Shown: positions 27,858 to 37,146 of the stretch, in pieces | How the letters are laid out: each line of letters begins with the position of its first letter | How positions within the stretch are numbered: position 1 is the first letter of the stretch | Assembly: GCF_004001045.1 (NCBI RefSeq) | Contig: NZ_BIMK01000003.1 | Location: 1-64,000 of the forward strand | Source: Paenibacillus chibensis | GTDB lineage: Bacteria > Bacillota > Bacilli > Paenibacillales > Paenibacillaceae | Direction: 5' to 3' | Length of the DNA stretch: 64,000 nucleotides | The notes under the pieces: generated by a model | The model's database searches: none | What the model was told of the DNA's origin: nothing | The model's input: the letters and a program-made list of their open reading frames with translations, nothing else | Made by a program: the position numbers and the translations under genes

Positions 27858-28448
27858 TTAGGATTTTCGCCAAATGCGGAACTCTACGCTCTCATACAAA
27901 TTGATGGCGCCGGAGAGACATTTGCGCGGCCATGCCACCTTCGTGAACAGTTGATAGACCATCACGGAAGCCAATATCCCCAAGATTGCCCCGCTCAGAA
28001 AGTCGCCGGGATAATGAACGCCGTTCCAGATTCGTGAAAAAGCGATCAGTGCCGCAAGCAGCATCCAGCAGATCCCGTCCTTTTTGCGGAAGAGGAAAAT
28101 CGAGAATGCGATCACGAAGGAACCGATCGAGTGGCCACTCGGAAACGAAGCGTTGGCTGCATGCTCAATCATCTGGTGCACTTGGTGGGTCACAAACGGG
28201 CGATCCCTGTAGAACAGATGACTGAGAATGGTTCCAATTCCAAAGGCGAGACAGGCGGAGGCCAGAGCCAGCGCAACCATCTTCCGGTTCTCCCTCTTCC
28301 GGGTAAACCAATACACAATAACGGCAAGATAAAACAAATATTCGGCATCCTCGGACAAGAAGCGCATCACCGCATCGATCAACGGATGATTGCCCGCTGC
28401 GTTATTAATCCAGCTGAATACCGAGTAATCCCAAGATGTAAAAGATAT
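27858..28448 (-). CDS. BcrC-like undecaprenyl pyrophosphate phosphatase (PAP2), apparent AUA start
   Basis: PAP2-superfamily membrane phosphatase, 196 residues as called. The phosphatase motifs are FYRDRPF, ASFPSGHS and SRIWNGVHYPGD. The fold and spacing match Bacillus BcrC. The first ordinary start in frame is TTG at 28382, without a ribosome site; but the frame stays open for 22 more codons that align to the BcrC N-terminus (DYSVFSWINNAAGNHPLID against the NYEIF...VLD start). At 28446-28448 the codon is ATA, exactly 9 bases after AAGGAG, and a stop TAG lies between them in frame. ATA is therefore the likely start, unless the base is an error or mutation. A sigma-A promoter lies upstream. 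Confidence 0.75.
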   Translation of the reverse strand: MSFTSWDYSVFSWINNAAGNHPLIDAVMRFLSEDAEYLFYLAVIVYWFTRKRENRKMVALALASACLAFGIGTILSHLFYRDRPFVTHQVHQMIEHAANASFPSGHSIGSFVIAFSIFLFRKKDGICWMLLAALIAFSRIWNGVHYPGDFLSGAILGILASVMVYQLFTKVAWPRKCLSGAINLYESVEFRIWRKS

Positions 28449-28457
28449 GACGATCTA

Positions 28458-28463
28458 CTCCTT
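28458..28463 (-). promoter_or_regulatory. Ribosome-binding site that sets the BcrC-like start
   Basis: AAGGAG on the minus strand, preceded by GGG, stands 9 bases before ATA and far from any ATG, GTG or TTG in the frame. Confidence 0.6.
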
Positions 28464-28523
28464 CCCTGCTGTACTTGCTCTTCGATGTCTAAGTTTATAG
28501 CAAATGCTCCGGGTACGATGTCC

Positions 28524-28553
28524 AGTATAATAGATTTGTGCATCCGCGTTCAA
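28524..28553 (-). promoter_or_regulatory. Sigma-A-type promoter of the BcrC-like gene
   Basis: TTGAAC (28548-28553), 18 bases, TATACT (28524-28529) on the minus strand, about 75 bases ahead of the ATA start. Confidence 0.6.
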
Positions 28554-28574
28554 ATGCTGCTCTGCTCTCGCCGC

Positions 28575-28602
28575 AAAAAAGCCCGCCCCATAAGGGCGGA
28601 CC
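28575..28602 (-). terminator. Terminator of the GHL10-type gene
   Basis: GTCCGCCC and GGGCGGGC arms around a short loop, followed by TTTTTT on the minus strand, just beyond the stop at 28618. Confidence 0.85.
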
Positions 28603-28617
28603 TCATTATCAATTCTT

Positions 28618-29763
28618 CTACCAGCTGGCGCGGTCATTGATTTTTTTCATTTCGTTGTCCGTCCACTTGCCATAGAGGAAAAACGACAGATTCGATATGT
28701 CAGGGAAGTTGGTCCGGATGCCCTGCTGCACGTTATGATACTGCGCATTCGTCCAATCGGTATCCAGCGCGGCAATGATTTCGGTATTACCGATTTTTTG
28801 GCGCGTCTGGCTGAGAATGCCGTTCTGATCATAAACCCAGGTCTGCGGGAACTCCCAATCGTCGAAGTAGGCCATCGGTGAGATAAAATTCATGTACGGC
28901 ATGAATTTGGCGATATCCTGTCCACATTCCACAAACTCGGGCGGCAGAATGTAAGCCCCGAAGAAGAGCCCCGGTGTGACGCTTTCAAGATCGCTTCTGA
29001 CATCACGCACGTACTCTCCAAGTTTCGTCGTTCTCCACTCATTCCATTGCTTACGCTTGGCATTGTCCGTGTTGAAGTTGATGGTAATGGGATCATAGCC
29101 ATAGGTGTTTTTATACTGCGTCCGGGTGTAATCCCCCATATCCATGTTGTAATCGTCAAAACGGATCCAGTCCAGGACTACGCCATCGATATCGTAGTTC
29201 GCCGCAACCTCTTTAATAATCGAACGTTCGTAAGCCTGCACACCCGGGTGGAGCGGGTTGACGAAATATTCGCTGCCATTTGAACCTGTAAACGGCTTGA
29301 CCTGGCCATTCACCAGGGAGCGCATCTGCCAGTCACTGTTCTTGTCAAAAGCGGCACGGTCGTGGAACTGCGGGATCCATGCGCGCACCTGAATGTTCTT
29401 TTTATGCGCTTCTGCAATGACATCTTTGACGGCATCAAAGCTGCTGTAGCCCGAGGCGATCGGCGCGATGCTGCTCTTATAAAATACATAACCCGAAGGA
29501 ACCTCGTCGTCCTCATCCTGCTTCACGGCCAGATTGATGACCGATATGCTGCGCTTGGACGCATTGCTCACAAAGCTGACCACATCGTTGTGATTTTTAA
29601 AGTTGGCGACTGTCCGCACGATGATTTCGGACACGAAGGGACCGCTTTGCGCCGATGTCGTCTGTGCGGGCACGGACAGCATCAAGCTCATCAGCAGGGC
29701 TGGGAGAGCCAGCAGGAGAGCGCGTTTGCTTTTCCTATTACTTTTGCTTTTACTTTTACTCAT
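28618..29763 (-). CDS. Secreted glycosyl-hydrolase-like protein (GHL10/DUF187-related)
   Basis: Exported protein of 381 residues. The start MSKSKSKSNRKSKRALLLALPALLMSLMLSVPAQTTS-type region is a long Sec signal peptide (basic n-region, hydrophobic core to about residue 32, Ala-Gln cleavage area). The body is a TIM-barrel of the GHL10 (family 10 glycosyl hydrolase-like) group: a YGSxxAHKKNIQVRAWIPQF strand, FVNPLHPGVQAYE, and DGVVLDWIRFDDYN, then ISPMAYFDDW. The substrate is unknown; YngK in Bacillus is a relative. It follows the yesMN-type pair on the same strand with a 109-base gap, so common control is possible. Confidence 0.8.
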   Translation of the reverse strand: MSKSKSKSNRKSKRALLLALPALLMSLMLSVPAQTTSAQSGPFVSEIIVRTVANFKNHNDVVSFVSNASKRSISVINLAVKQDEDDEVPSGYVFYKSSIAPIASGYSSFDAVKDVIAEAHKKNIQVRAWIPQFHDRAAFDKNSDWQMRSLVNGQVKPFTGSNGSEYFVNPLHPGVQAYERSIIKEVAANYDIDGVVLDWIRFDDYNMDMGDYTRTQYKNTYGYDPITINFNTDNAKRKQWNEWRTTKLGEYVRDVRSDLESVTPGLFFGAYILPPEFVECGQDIAKFMPYMNFISPMAYFDDWEFPQTWVYDQNGILSQTRQKIGNTEIIAALDTDWTNAQYHNVQQGIRTNFPDISNLSFFLYGKWTDNEMKKINDRASW

Positions 29764-29872
29764 CGATTCATCCGCCTTTCGAAATTGGGAATATGCTTCG
29801 GCAAGCCGGGGCTCTCACGCCCCATGTATCCTCCTCCTTCACGGCCGCGTTCGCAGGCTTATCGAAAGCCCG

Positions 29873-31651
29873 TCATCCCTGTAAACGGCCGGTTGTTGCA
29901 TCCGCGGAATCTGTATGATGAAAATAAGGGATGATCAATTGAACGGTGGTTCCGATCCCGAGCCTGCTGAACAGCTTGACGCCATAGGCATCACCAAACT
30001 GCAGCTTGATGCGTTGATCGACATTGCGAATACCGTACCCTACTTTGATGCCGCTCGGAGAAAATATTTGCCGGATCGTTTCGGCAGTCATGCCAATGCC
30101 GTCATCGATGACTTTGAAAGCAATCCCGCGCTCCAGCGCCTCGGCCGTAATCCGGATATGGATCGAATCCCCGTAAAAGGCGTGTTCCAGAATGTTCTCC
30201 ACGAAAGGCTGGAGGATCAGCTTGACGGTATCGAACCCCAGCACGTTATCGTCAATGTCGATATTGAACGTAAGCCTGTCCTCGTATTTGATCTTCTGGA
30301 TCTCAATATAGGTCTGTACCTGCTGGAGCTCCTTCTCGACCGGAATCATCATTCTGCCTTCGTTCAGCGTCAACCGGTAAAATTTCGCGAGCCCGCTGAC
30401 CATGGAACGGATTTTACCGATCTCGCCGAACTGCGCCAGCCGGTTGATCGACGAGAACGAATTGTACAGAAAATGCGGATTGATCTGGGCTTGCAGGATT
30501 TCGAGCTCGGCTTCTTTTTTTTGAAGATTGGACAGATACACTTCCTGAATCAGACGATTCATGTTCTCGCCCATATCATTGAGCGCAAGCGCGATCTGAT
30601 TGAATTCGTCCTGGCCGCCGTACCGCAGCCTTTTATGTAAATCTCCCTCCTGAAAGGAACGGAGAACGGACACGATTTTTACGACACGCCTGGAAAAATA
30701 CCTGGAAAGCAGCCAGCCTGCCGCGGAAAAAAGGGCAATCATGACAAGGCAGACGATGATCGTGACGCTTTTGACCTTCTGAATGTCCTGCTCCATCACC
30801 CGGTTTGGAATATTAGCGGCCAATGTCCAGTTCAGTCCATCGATCGGCACCTTGATTTGCAGGTAGTCCTTGCTTTCCATCACCGGTATCTGATCCGGCC
30901 GCATGCTTTTGTCCGCCGAGGAAACATAGATCATGTCATTCTGTTCGTTCTCGATGTACAAGGTGCTTCCGTTCCGGAATTTGTCTTCGTTCACACTCTC
31001 CAACATGTCAGCGATCTTGACGGTAATCCGCACGAATCCGAAGGGCTTGGGGGCAGTGGGCTCATACGTGTCCATCAATCTGCGGAGAAGCGATATGTTG
31101 CCGAAGGTTCCGTCCTCCTCAATCTGCCGCCATTCCATCGTCAAGCCGTACTGCTCCCTTGGAAAGTCTTGAAACCAGGGCTTGTTCACAATCCGTTTCT
31201 GGTGGAACAGCTCGTAAAATCTGCCCTTGCTGAGCGGATCCGTGCCTTCGTAGGAGTAATACACCTCCGGGATGGTGTCATTCTGGATATAAACCGACAG
31301 CGCGATATTCCGGTTCGTTGCGTGAATTGTGTTCTGCAGCGTCGGCATCAGGTAGCTTTGCAGCGTTTCGAAGCTGTACCAGCCGTCATCATACCGCCTG
31401 AGCGAGTCCGCAAGCGTCCGGTCATAATACAGCAAATCCGTCAGCCGCTGGATGTCCTCCACCTTGTAATGAATATTGTCCTGAATCTGCTGCAGCGTGC
31501 CGCGAATGTTCGCCTTTGTTTGTTTGCGGATGGATTCCACGGAGGTGTTATAAGCAAACATGCCCACGAAAGCGACGGGGACGATCAACAGCGCGATATA
31601 AGAGATCATCAGCTTGTAGCCAAATGACAGAAACCGTTTCTTCCGCTTCAT
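29873..31651 (-). CDS. YesM-type sensor histidine kinase
   Basis: Membrane sensor kinase of 592 residues. Helix 1 is at about 13-35, an extracytoplasmic sensor domain spans 36-295, helix 2 is near 300-320, HAMP follows to about 375, then a His_kinase (PF06580) block with the phospho-His in QAQINPHFLYNSFSSINRLA near residue 400, and a GHKL ATPase with DDGIGMTAETI. It is the partner of the AraC-type regulator whose gene ends 22 bases upstream of its start. YesM/YesN pairs in Paenibacillus usually control oligosaccharide import and glycosidases. Confidence 0.93.
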   Translation of the reverse strand: MKRKKRFLSFGYKLMISYIALLIVPVAFVGMFAYNTSVESIRKQTKANIRGTLQQIQDNIHYKVEDIQRLTDLLYYDRTLADSLRRYDDGWYSFETLQSYLMPTLQNTIHATNRNIALSVYIQNDTIPEVYYSYEGTDPLSKGRFYELFHQKRIVNKPWFQDFPREQYGLTMEWRQIEEDGTFGNISLLRRLMDTYEPTAPKPFGFVRITVKIADMLESVNEDKFRNGSTLYIENEQNDMIYVSSADKSMRPDQIPVMESKDYLQIKVPIDGLNWTLAANIPNRVMEQDIQKVKSVTIIVCLVMIALFSAAGWLLSRYFSRRVVKIVSVLRSFQEGDLHKRLRYGGQDEFNQIALALNDMGENMNRLIQEVYLSNLQKKEAELEILQAQINPHFLYNSFSSINRLAQFGEIGKIRSMVSGLAKFYRLTLNEGRMMIPVEKELQQVQTYIEIQKIKYEDRLTFNIDIDDNVLGFDTVKLILQPFVENILEHAFYGDSIHIRITAEALERGIAFKVIDDGIGMTAETIRQIFSPSGIKVGYGIRNVDQRIKLQFGDAYGVKLFSRLGIGTTVQLIIPYFHHTDSADATTGRLQG

Positions 31652-31673
31652 GGAAATTCCCGCTCTCCTTCGG

Positions 31674-33257
31674 TCAGCACTGCTTGCGGTAGTCGCCTGG
31701 CGTCATGCCGTATTTGTCTTTGAACTGCCTGCTGAAATAGGTCAGGTTTTTGTAGCCCACTTGTCCGGCAACCTCGAATATTTTATACGCGGGATCCCGG
31801 AGCAGCCTGCATGCCTTCTCCATCCTCCGTTCTACCACGTAATCGCTGAAATTGACGCCGGTCCCCTGCTTGAACAGGACCCCAAGATGGTTCGGGGAAA
31901 AGGAAAATAAATTGCTCACGTCCCTGAGCGCAATATTTTGATCCAGATGCTCCTCCACATATGCGCATACCGATTCAAGCAGCTTATTGTTCTTTTTCTG
32001 CTTCTTCAAATGCAGCATTTCGGAAATCTCGAATACCCTGCGGCGCAGCCAGGACTGGATATCATCCATCGTTTCGAATTTGAACAGGATATCGAGATTC
32101 TCCATCCGCATGCCGAGCATCTGGAACAGATTCTCGTGCAAGCCCGCCAGATAGGCATCCAGCCGGGAAATAATCTGAATGGCGAAATTATAAACCGTGG
32201 ATCTGGATTTCATCCGGCGGATCAGGGTGAAGACGTTCTCCAGCTCGTCATGAAGCTGGACCAGCCTGTAATTCGCCATTTCGGCAAACAGAGCGTCCAG
32301 CCGCATCTCCAGGCTTTGCACCTCTTCCACACCGCCGGATTCCAGCTCGGCATAGCGGATAAGCCGGCTCTTGCCGGCCAGCATTTTATAATCCAAAGCT
32401 TGCTTTGCTTGTTGATGGGCATTCTGCGCGGATTCCAGGGAAGCCCCCTCCTCGCTCAAGCCGATGGTGATCGTGACGGGAAACCGCAATTCTACCTCCT
32501 GTATCAAGCTCCCCAGGATCGCTTCGTGCGCTACCATCGGTTCCCCTTGCAATATGATGGCAAACTGGCGGCTCGTCAGCCTGCACAGCGATTGGATTCC
32601 GTACGCTTCACAGTGGTCCGCTACCATCTGCTGCAGCCGGCCAACGATTTGCCTGGCTTCGGTTTCGCTGTATGCATTCAGCTTCCAGGCGACATCGTCA
32701 ATTTCGATCACGGCGGCTAGATGCGGAGCTGAAGGGATCAATCCGCACTGCTCCAGCAGAATACCGTCACGATAGATGCCCTCATCCCCCGAATGCCCTT
32801 CCAGCCAATCGACCAGCCTGTCATTTTTCAGCATCGGGAGCGTTTTGTAGTAATCCGATTCAAGCCTGGACTGCTGCGCCTCATGATCCAGCTGTCGCTT
32901 CACCTTATGCAGGACCTCGATCATTTCCTCATCCTGGACCGGCTTCAGCACATAGCTTTGAGCGCTGAGCTCCATCGCCTGCTTCGCATAGTGGAAATCC
33001 TCGTATCCGCTCACGAAAATGATTTTCAGCTGCGGGAGCAGCTGCAGCGCTTCGCGGGACAGCTCCAAACCGGACATGATCGGCATCCGTATATCCGTGA
33101 TCAGAATATCAACCCTATGCTGCCGGATGTAATCCAGCGCGGCGAAGCCGCTGCTCACGACCGACGCCACATTCATCCCGAGCCCGTCCCATGGAATGAA
33201 GCGCTCCATTCCTCTGAGATCCAGCACCTCGTCATCTGCCAGCAATACGTTATACAT
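31674..33257 (-). CDS. YesN-type response regulator with AraC DNA-binding domain
   Basis: Cytoplasmic response regulator of 527 residues. A receiver domain (1-120) has the acidic pair in LLADDE and the phospho-acceptor Asp55 in LITDIRMP. A long middle region (about 130-410) of unknown fold separates it from two C-terminal AraC-type helix-turn-helix motifs (about 425-527, SFSPNHLGVLFKQGTG and IFEVAGQVGYKNLTYFSRQFKDKYG). It sits directly upstream of the kinase gene and is divergent from the ABC-importer genes, the probable targets. Confidence 0.93.
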   Translation of the reverse strand: MYNVLLADDEVLDLRGMERFIPWDGLGMNVASVVSSGFAALDYIRQHRVDILITDIRMPIMSGLELSREALQLLPQLKIIFVSGYEDFHYAKQAMELSAQSYVLKPVQDEEMIEVLHKVKRQLDHEAQQSRLESDYYKTLPMLKNDRLVDWLEGHSGDEGIYRDGILLEQCGLIPSAPHLAAVIEIDDVAWKLNAYSETEARQIVGRLQQMVADHCEAYGIQSLCRLTSRQFAIILQGEPMVAHEAILGSLIQEVELRFPVTITIGLSEEGASLESAQNAHQQAKQALDYKMLAGKSRLIRYAELESGGVEEVQSLEMRLDALFAEMANYRLVQLHDELENVFTLIRRMKSRSTVYNFAIQIISRLDAYLAGLHENLFQMLGMRMENLDILFKFETMDDIQSWLRRRVFEISEMLHLKKQKKNNKLLESVCAYVEEHLDQNIALRDVSNLFSFSPNHLGVLFKQGTGVNFSDYVVERRMEKACRLLRDPAYKIFEVAGQVGYKNLTYFSRQFKDKYGMTPGDYRKQC

Positions 33258-33459
33258 GCATGCTCTTCCTCCCGGACATCCGCAAGTTGAAATCTCGCAT
33301 TTCTGATGATCCCATCATATAACATTTCAATTTTCTCGTGTTGAAAAGGAAACAACATCATTGCAGAAGTCTATAAATCGTTGTTCAAGTCAGTGTTTTT
33401 GCCGGAACGCCTCCTTTACCATAAATTTCAGCAGAGTAAACCGCAAAGGACGTGTTCAC

Positions 33460-34410
33460 ATGAAAAAAAGCATCTCATCTGCCCCGCTTGCCGGAAACCG
33501 CCATTCCTTCTGGGTTCGGTTCGCCAAGCAGCTGGACCTCCAGCTGATGGTCATTCCCGCCATGATACTCATCCTGATGTTCTCGTACCTGCCGATGTAC
33601 GGCGTGCTGATGGCATTTCAGGATTACGACATTTTCAAGGGATTCCTGCACAGCCCCTGGGTGGGCTTAAAGCATTTCCGGACCTTCTTCGAAGCCCCCG
33701 AATTCTGGACCGTTATGCGCAACACATTCGTCATCAGCGTTCTCAGGCTTCTCATCGGATTTCCGGCACCGATCCTGCTTGCGCTCATATTGAACGAGGT
33801 CATCCACCTGCGCTTCAAGCGGATCATCCAAACCGTGAGCTACCTGCCGCACTTCCTGTCCTGGGTCATCGTCTCCGGCTTCGTGGCCTCCATGCTTGCA
33901 ACAGACAACGGCAGCTTGAACATGCTGCTGCAGAAGCTGCATCTGATCGGTGAGCCGGTCAACTTCCTGTCCATCCCCGGTTATTTCTGGGCGATCTTGA
34001 TCGGGACGGGTGTCTGGAAGGAGATCGGGTTTTCCGCCATCGTCTATCTGGCCGCCATTGCCGGGATCAATCCCGAGATTTACGAAGCAGCGTCCATGGA
34101 CGGCGCTAACCGGCTGAAAAAAATGTGGTACATCACCTTGCCCGGCATCTCCGGCGTCATCACGATATTCATGATTCTTGCGGTTGGCGACATCCTGAGC
34201 GCAGGCTTTGAGGATATACTGCTTCTTGCCAAAAATCCCGTGCTGCAGGACGTATCCGATGTCATTGATACCTACGTATACCGCGTCGGCATCCGCAATT
34301 CCCTGTTCTCCTATGCCGCTGCGGTCGGCCTGTTCAAATCCGGGATTAGCGTCATTCTTCTGACAGCTGCCAATATGATGGCCCGCAAGCTGGGAAGAAG
34401 CTTATGGTAG
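33460..34410 (+). CDS. ABC transporter permease, LplB/YteP type
   Basis: Inner-membrane permease of 316 residues for a carbohydrate importer, six transmembrane helices. The EAA loop that docks the ATPase is EAASMDGANRLKKMWYITLPGI near residue 207. The start at 33460 (MKKSISSAPLAG) has AAAGGA upstream; 33 earlier codons in frame lack a site. It opens a three-gene unit with a second permease and a lipoprotein, divergent from the YesMN-type pair. Members of this family import complex-polysaccharide fragments in Paenibacillus. Confidence 0.92.
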   Translation: MKKSISSAPLAGNRHSFWVRFAKQLDLQLMVIPAMILILMFSYLPMYGVLMAFQDYDIFKGFLHSPWVGLKHFRTFFEAPEFWTVMRNTFVISVLRLLIGFPAPILLALILNEVIHLRFKRIIQTVSYLPHFLSWVIVSGFVASMLATDNGSLNMLLQKLHLIGEPVNFLSIPGYFWAILIGTGVWKEIGFSAIVYLAAIAGINPEIYEAASMDGANRLKKMWYITLPGISGVITIFMILAVGDILSAGFEDILLLAKNPVLQDVSDVIDTYVYRVGIRNSLFSYAAAVGLFKSGISVILLTAANMMARKLGRSLW

Positions 34411-34459
34411 CACTCCGCCCAAACCGCAATTACATTACGGAAACGCAGGTGATCACGAT

Positions 34460-35353
34460 ATGAAAAACAGCTTCGCCGACCGTCTTTTTCTAAGCCTGAT
34501 TTATGCTTTGCTCATCCTGATGGCTTTTGTCATGCTGTACCCGTTCTGGAATTCCATCGTCATTTCCTTTAATGCGGGATCGGATACGACCCTTGGAGGC
34601 ATTACCTTTTGGCCAAGACAGTTCACGCTGGAAAACTACAGTGTGGTTTTTCAGGATAAACGGTTAATGACAGGCTTTCTCATCTCTGTATTGCGCACAG
34701 TGATCGGTACCGTTCTCTCCATCGTTTGTACGGCCGTTTTCGCCTACGGCATGTCCAAAAAACAGCTCATGGGCCGGAAATGGTACATGATCCTCTGCAT
34801 CGTGACGATGTATTTCAGCGGCGGGCTCATTCCTTCTTTTCTGATAAACCGTGAGCTCGGCCTGATGGACAGCTTCTGGGTCATGATCGTGCCGAACATC
34901 ATCAGCGTCTGGAACATGATCATTTTCCGCACGTTTTTTCTGGAGCTCCCGGAGGGACTCGAGGAATCCGCCAAAATCGACGGCTGCGGCCATTGGGGCA
35001 CCTTTTTCAAAATTGTCGTTCCGATTTCGGGACCGGTCATTGCGACTCTTTCCTTGTTTTCCGCTGTATGGCATTGGAACGACTGGTTTACAGCCAGCAT
35101 TTACATCACGTCCGAGCATTTCCTGCCGATTCAAACGCTTCTCCAGCAAATCCTGAGCTCCAACATTATGTCCGAGCAGATGATGCAGACGAACGCGGCT
35201 GCACGCAGCCATATGTCGCAGCTGCAAAGCGTCACGACCAAATCGCTTACCATGTCCACGATGCTGGTGGCGACCATTCCGATCCTGCTCGTCTATCCGT
35301 TTTTGCAAAAATATTTTACCAAGGGCGTCATGATCGGTTCCATTAAGGAATGA
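34460..35353 (+). CDS. ABC transporter permease, YtcP/LplC type
   Basis: Second permease of the importer, 297 residues with six transmembrane helices. The EAA loop is EESAKIDGCGHWGTFFKIVVPIS near residue 172. It follows the first permease by 49 bases, with an AACGCAGGTGAT site before ATG. As is normal for this type, no ATPase gene is present; a shared MsmX-like ATPase elsewhere would drive the system. Confidence 0.92.
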   Translation: MKNSFADRLFLSLIYALLILMAFVMLYPFWNSIVISFNAGSDTTLGGITFWPRQFTLENYSVVFQDKRLMTGFLISVLRTVIGTVLSIVCTAVFAYGMSKKQLMGRKWYMILCIVTMYFSGGLIPSFLINRELGLMDSFWVMIVPNIISVWNMIIFRTFFLELPEGLEESAKIDGCGHWGTFFKIVVPISGPVIATLSLFSAVWHWNDWFTASIYITSEHFLPIQTLLQQILSSNIMSEQMMQTNAAARSHMSQLQSVTTKSLTMSTMLVATIPILLVYPFLQKYFTKGVMIGSIKE

Positions 35354-35370
35354 GGCCGGATATGATCGAT

Positions 35371-35390
35371 GTAAAAGCCTTTTCAGGCTT
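35371..35390 (+). other. Short hairpin between permease and binding-protein genes
   Basis: AAGCCT-TTTC-AGGCTT can form a small stem-loop in the 67-base gap. It could stabilise or partly separate the downstream message, which usually must be made in excess. No strong T-run follows. Confidence 0.4.
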
Positions 35391-35420
35391 GTACATATAA
35401 AAGAACAATCTGATGGGGGT

Positions 35421-37073
35421 ATGAAGATGTCAGCCACAAAAAAGTCAATGATGCTGCTCGTCTGTTTGCTCGGTTTGAGCATGATGCTGGCAGCCTGCGG
35501 CGGAAGCGGCGGCGGGGATGCAACGAAGCCTGAAACGAAGGATACGGCCGGGACGGACCCGTCTAAGCCGTTCGTGCTGGGCGAAACGCCGCTCACCTTT
35601 TCCTTTTACGGAAATTACGACTGGTATACCATGAATCCTTGGGGTCAGGATCCGGCAACCCGATGGATACAAGATAACAAAAAAGTCACCGTACAGGCGA
35701 TCCAGTCCGGCGGTGCGGCGCTGCAGAAATTCAACACGATGATCGCTTCCGGCCAACTGCCCGATGTCATCTGGGGAGATCGCGGAACGGATGTGGAGAA
35801 GCTGAGAAAAGCCGGCAAGCTCGTCGCGCTGGACCCTTATCTCGAAAAATACCCGAATCTCAAAAAATGGGCCGGCGAAAAAACGCTCAACATGCTCCGC
35901 TCCGAGGACGGCAAGCTGTACCAGTTCCCGAACTGGTACACGAAAAAACCGATGGGTAACGGCGGTTATGCCGTGAACAATAAAATTTACAAAGAGCTCG
36001 GTTCGCCGAAGCTCGAAACCTTCGATGACCTGTACGCCTATCTCAAGCTCGTCAAAGAAAAATATCCGGACATCGTACCGTTCGAGGTTGGCCTGCTGGG
36101 ACAGGGCATCGACTTCCTCTATGCCGGCATGGCCGAGAACCGCAATGTCGGTCAGGTATCCCTGCGCGCCGTTCCGGACGGAAACGAGCTGAAATCCCTT
36201 TTCAGCGATCCGGTGTACCGGGAATCCATGGTGTTCGCCAACAAGCTGTTCCGGGAAAAGCTTATTACCCAGGACGCCATCACGCAAACCCGTGACCAGG
36301 TGAAAGAAAAGGTGAATAACGGACGCGTCGCGATCTATGGCGATTTCGATACCACCGTTCTGGGCACGGAAGCCAACAGCATGCTTCGGGCTAAGGATCC
36401 TGAAGGCGGATATACCATGATTTGGCCTTTGCACAAAGCCGGCGTCGACCCGAAGAAAGTCTGGGTCAACGAATTCGACTCCCTTGGCTGGAACGTCAGC
36501 GTCATCACGACGTCTGCGAAAAATCCGGAAGGCATATTCGCTTACCTGGACTGGCTGACGGGAGAAGAAGGCGAGCGCATTATTTTCTGGGGACCTGAAG
36601 GCATGTACTGGCAGGGCACCAATGATAAAGGAGCGCCTATCTATACGGATACTTATAAAAACGAAGTCGAAGAGCGCTCCAAGCTGATGGCCATTTGGGA
36701 TACGTTCCAGTGGGCAGGCAATACCGCCTTCATTGACGGCTCCAAAGCCGAAAATGAAATGGAGCTGCCTGAGGACAAACGCGACTGGGCCACGGTTTCC
36801 CAAACGAACGTTGCCTGGAAGACCTCCTTCGACGCGACGGAATTCGGCAATATCCAGCCGCTGCCGGATTCCGATGAGGGTATGATTCTGCAGCGCGTAT
36901 CCGATATTGCCGACAAGGTTCGGGCGAAAGCCTTGTTCGCCAAGGATGAGCAGGAAGTCATCGCCCTTCTGGACAAGGCCGAGCAGGATGCCCAAAAAGC
37001 GGGCTATGACAAGCTGCTCCAATTCGAAACTGCCAAATGGCAGGAAAATTTGAAAAAAATCCACGGCAGCTAA
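35421..37073 (+). CDS. Extracellular solute-binding lipoprotein of the Lpl/Ytc importer
   Basis: Sugar-binding lipoprotein of 550 residues with a type II signal peptide: hydrophobic stretch and lipobox LAACGGSGGG, Cys near residue 27. The large size and the motifs (QSGGAALQKFNTMIASGQLPDVIWGDRGTD; VNEFDSLGWNVSVITTSAKNPE) match the LplA/YtcQ-type binding proteins. It is the last gene of the importer unit and ends at a strong terminator. The sugar cannot be named from sequence; the regulator, the two permeases and the GHL10-type enzyme suggest a plant or microbial polysaccharide fragment. Confidence 0.92.
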   Translation: MKMSATKKSMMLLVCLLGLSMMLAACGGSGGGDATKPETKDTAGTDPSKPFVLGETPLTFSFYGNYDWYTMNPWGQDPATRWIQDNKKVTVQAIQSGGAALQKFNTMIASGQLPDVIWGDRGTDVEKLRKAGKLVALDPYLEKYPNLKKWAGEKTLNMLRSEDGKLYQFPNWYTKKPMGNGGYAVNNKIYKELGSPKLETFDDLYAYLKLVKEKYPDIVPFEVGLLGQGIDFLYAGMAENRNVGQVSLRAVPDGNELKSLFSDPVYRESMVFANKLFREKLITQDAITQTRDQVKEKVNNGRVAIYGDFDTTVLGTEANSMLRAKDPEGGYTMIWPLHKAGVDPKKVWVNEFDSLGWNVSVITTSAKNPEGIFAYLDWLTGEEGERIIFWGPEGMYWQGTNDKGAPIYTDTYKNEVEERSKLMAIWDTFQWAGNTAFIDGSKAENEMELPEDKRDWATVSQTNVAWKTSFDATEFGNIQPLPDSDEGMILQRVSDIADKVRAKALFAKDEQEVIALLDKAEQDAQKAGYDKLLQFETAKWQENLKKIHGS

Positions 37074-37088
37074 ACCGGCCACCATGCG

Positions 37089-37122
37089 AAAAAAGGCATC
37101 TCCTTGACGGAGATGCCTTTTT
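37089..37122 (+). terminator. Terminator of the importer unit
   Basis: AAAAAGGCATCTCC and GGAGATGCCTTTTT form a near-perfect stem around a TTGAC-type loop, directly after the binding-protein stop. It can also act for the convergent pdaA-type gene. Confidence 0.92.
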
Positions 37123-37146
37123 CATGATGCCGCGGCGTTCGCGGTT

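Noticed and set aside
35445-37085. 546-codon minus-strand open frame
   Set aside because: Antisense shadow of the solute-binding lipoprotein.
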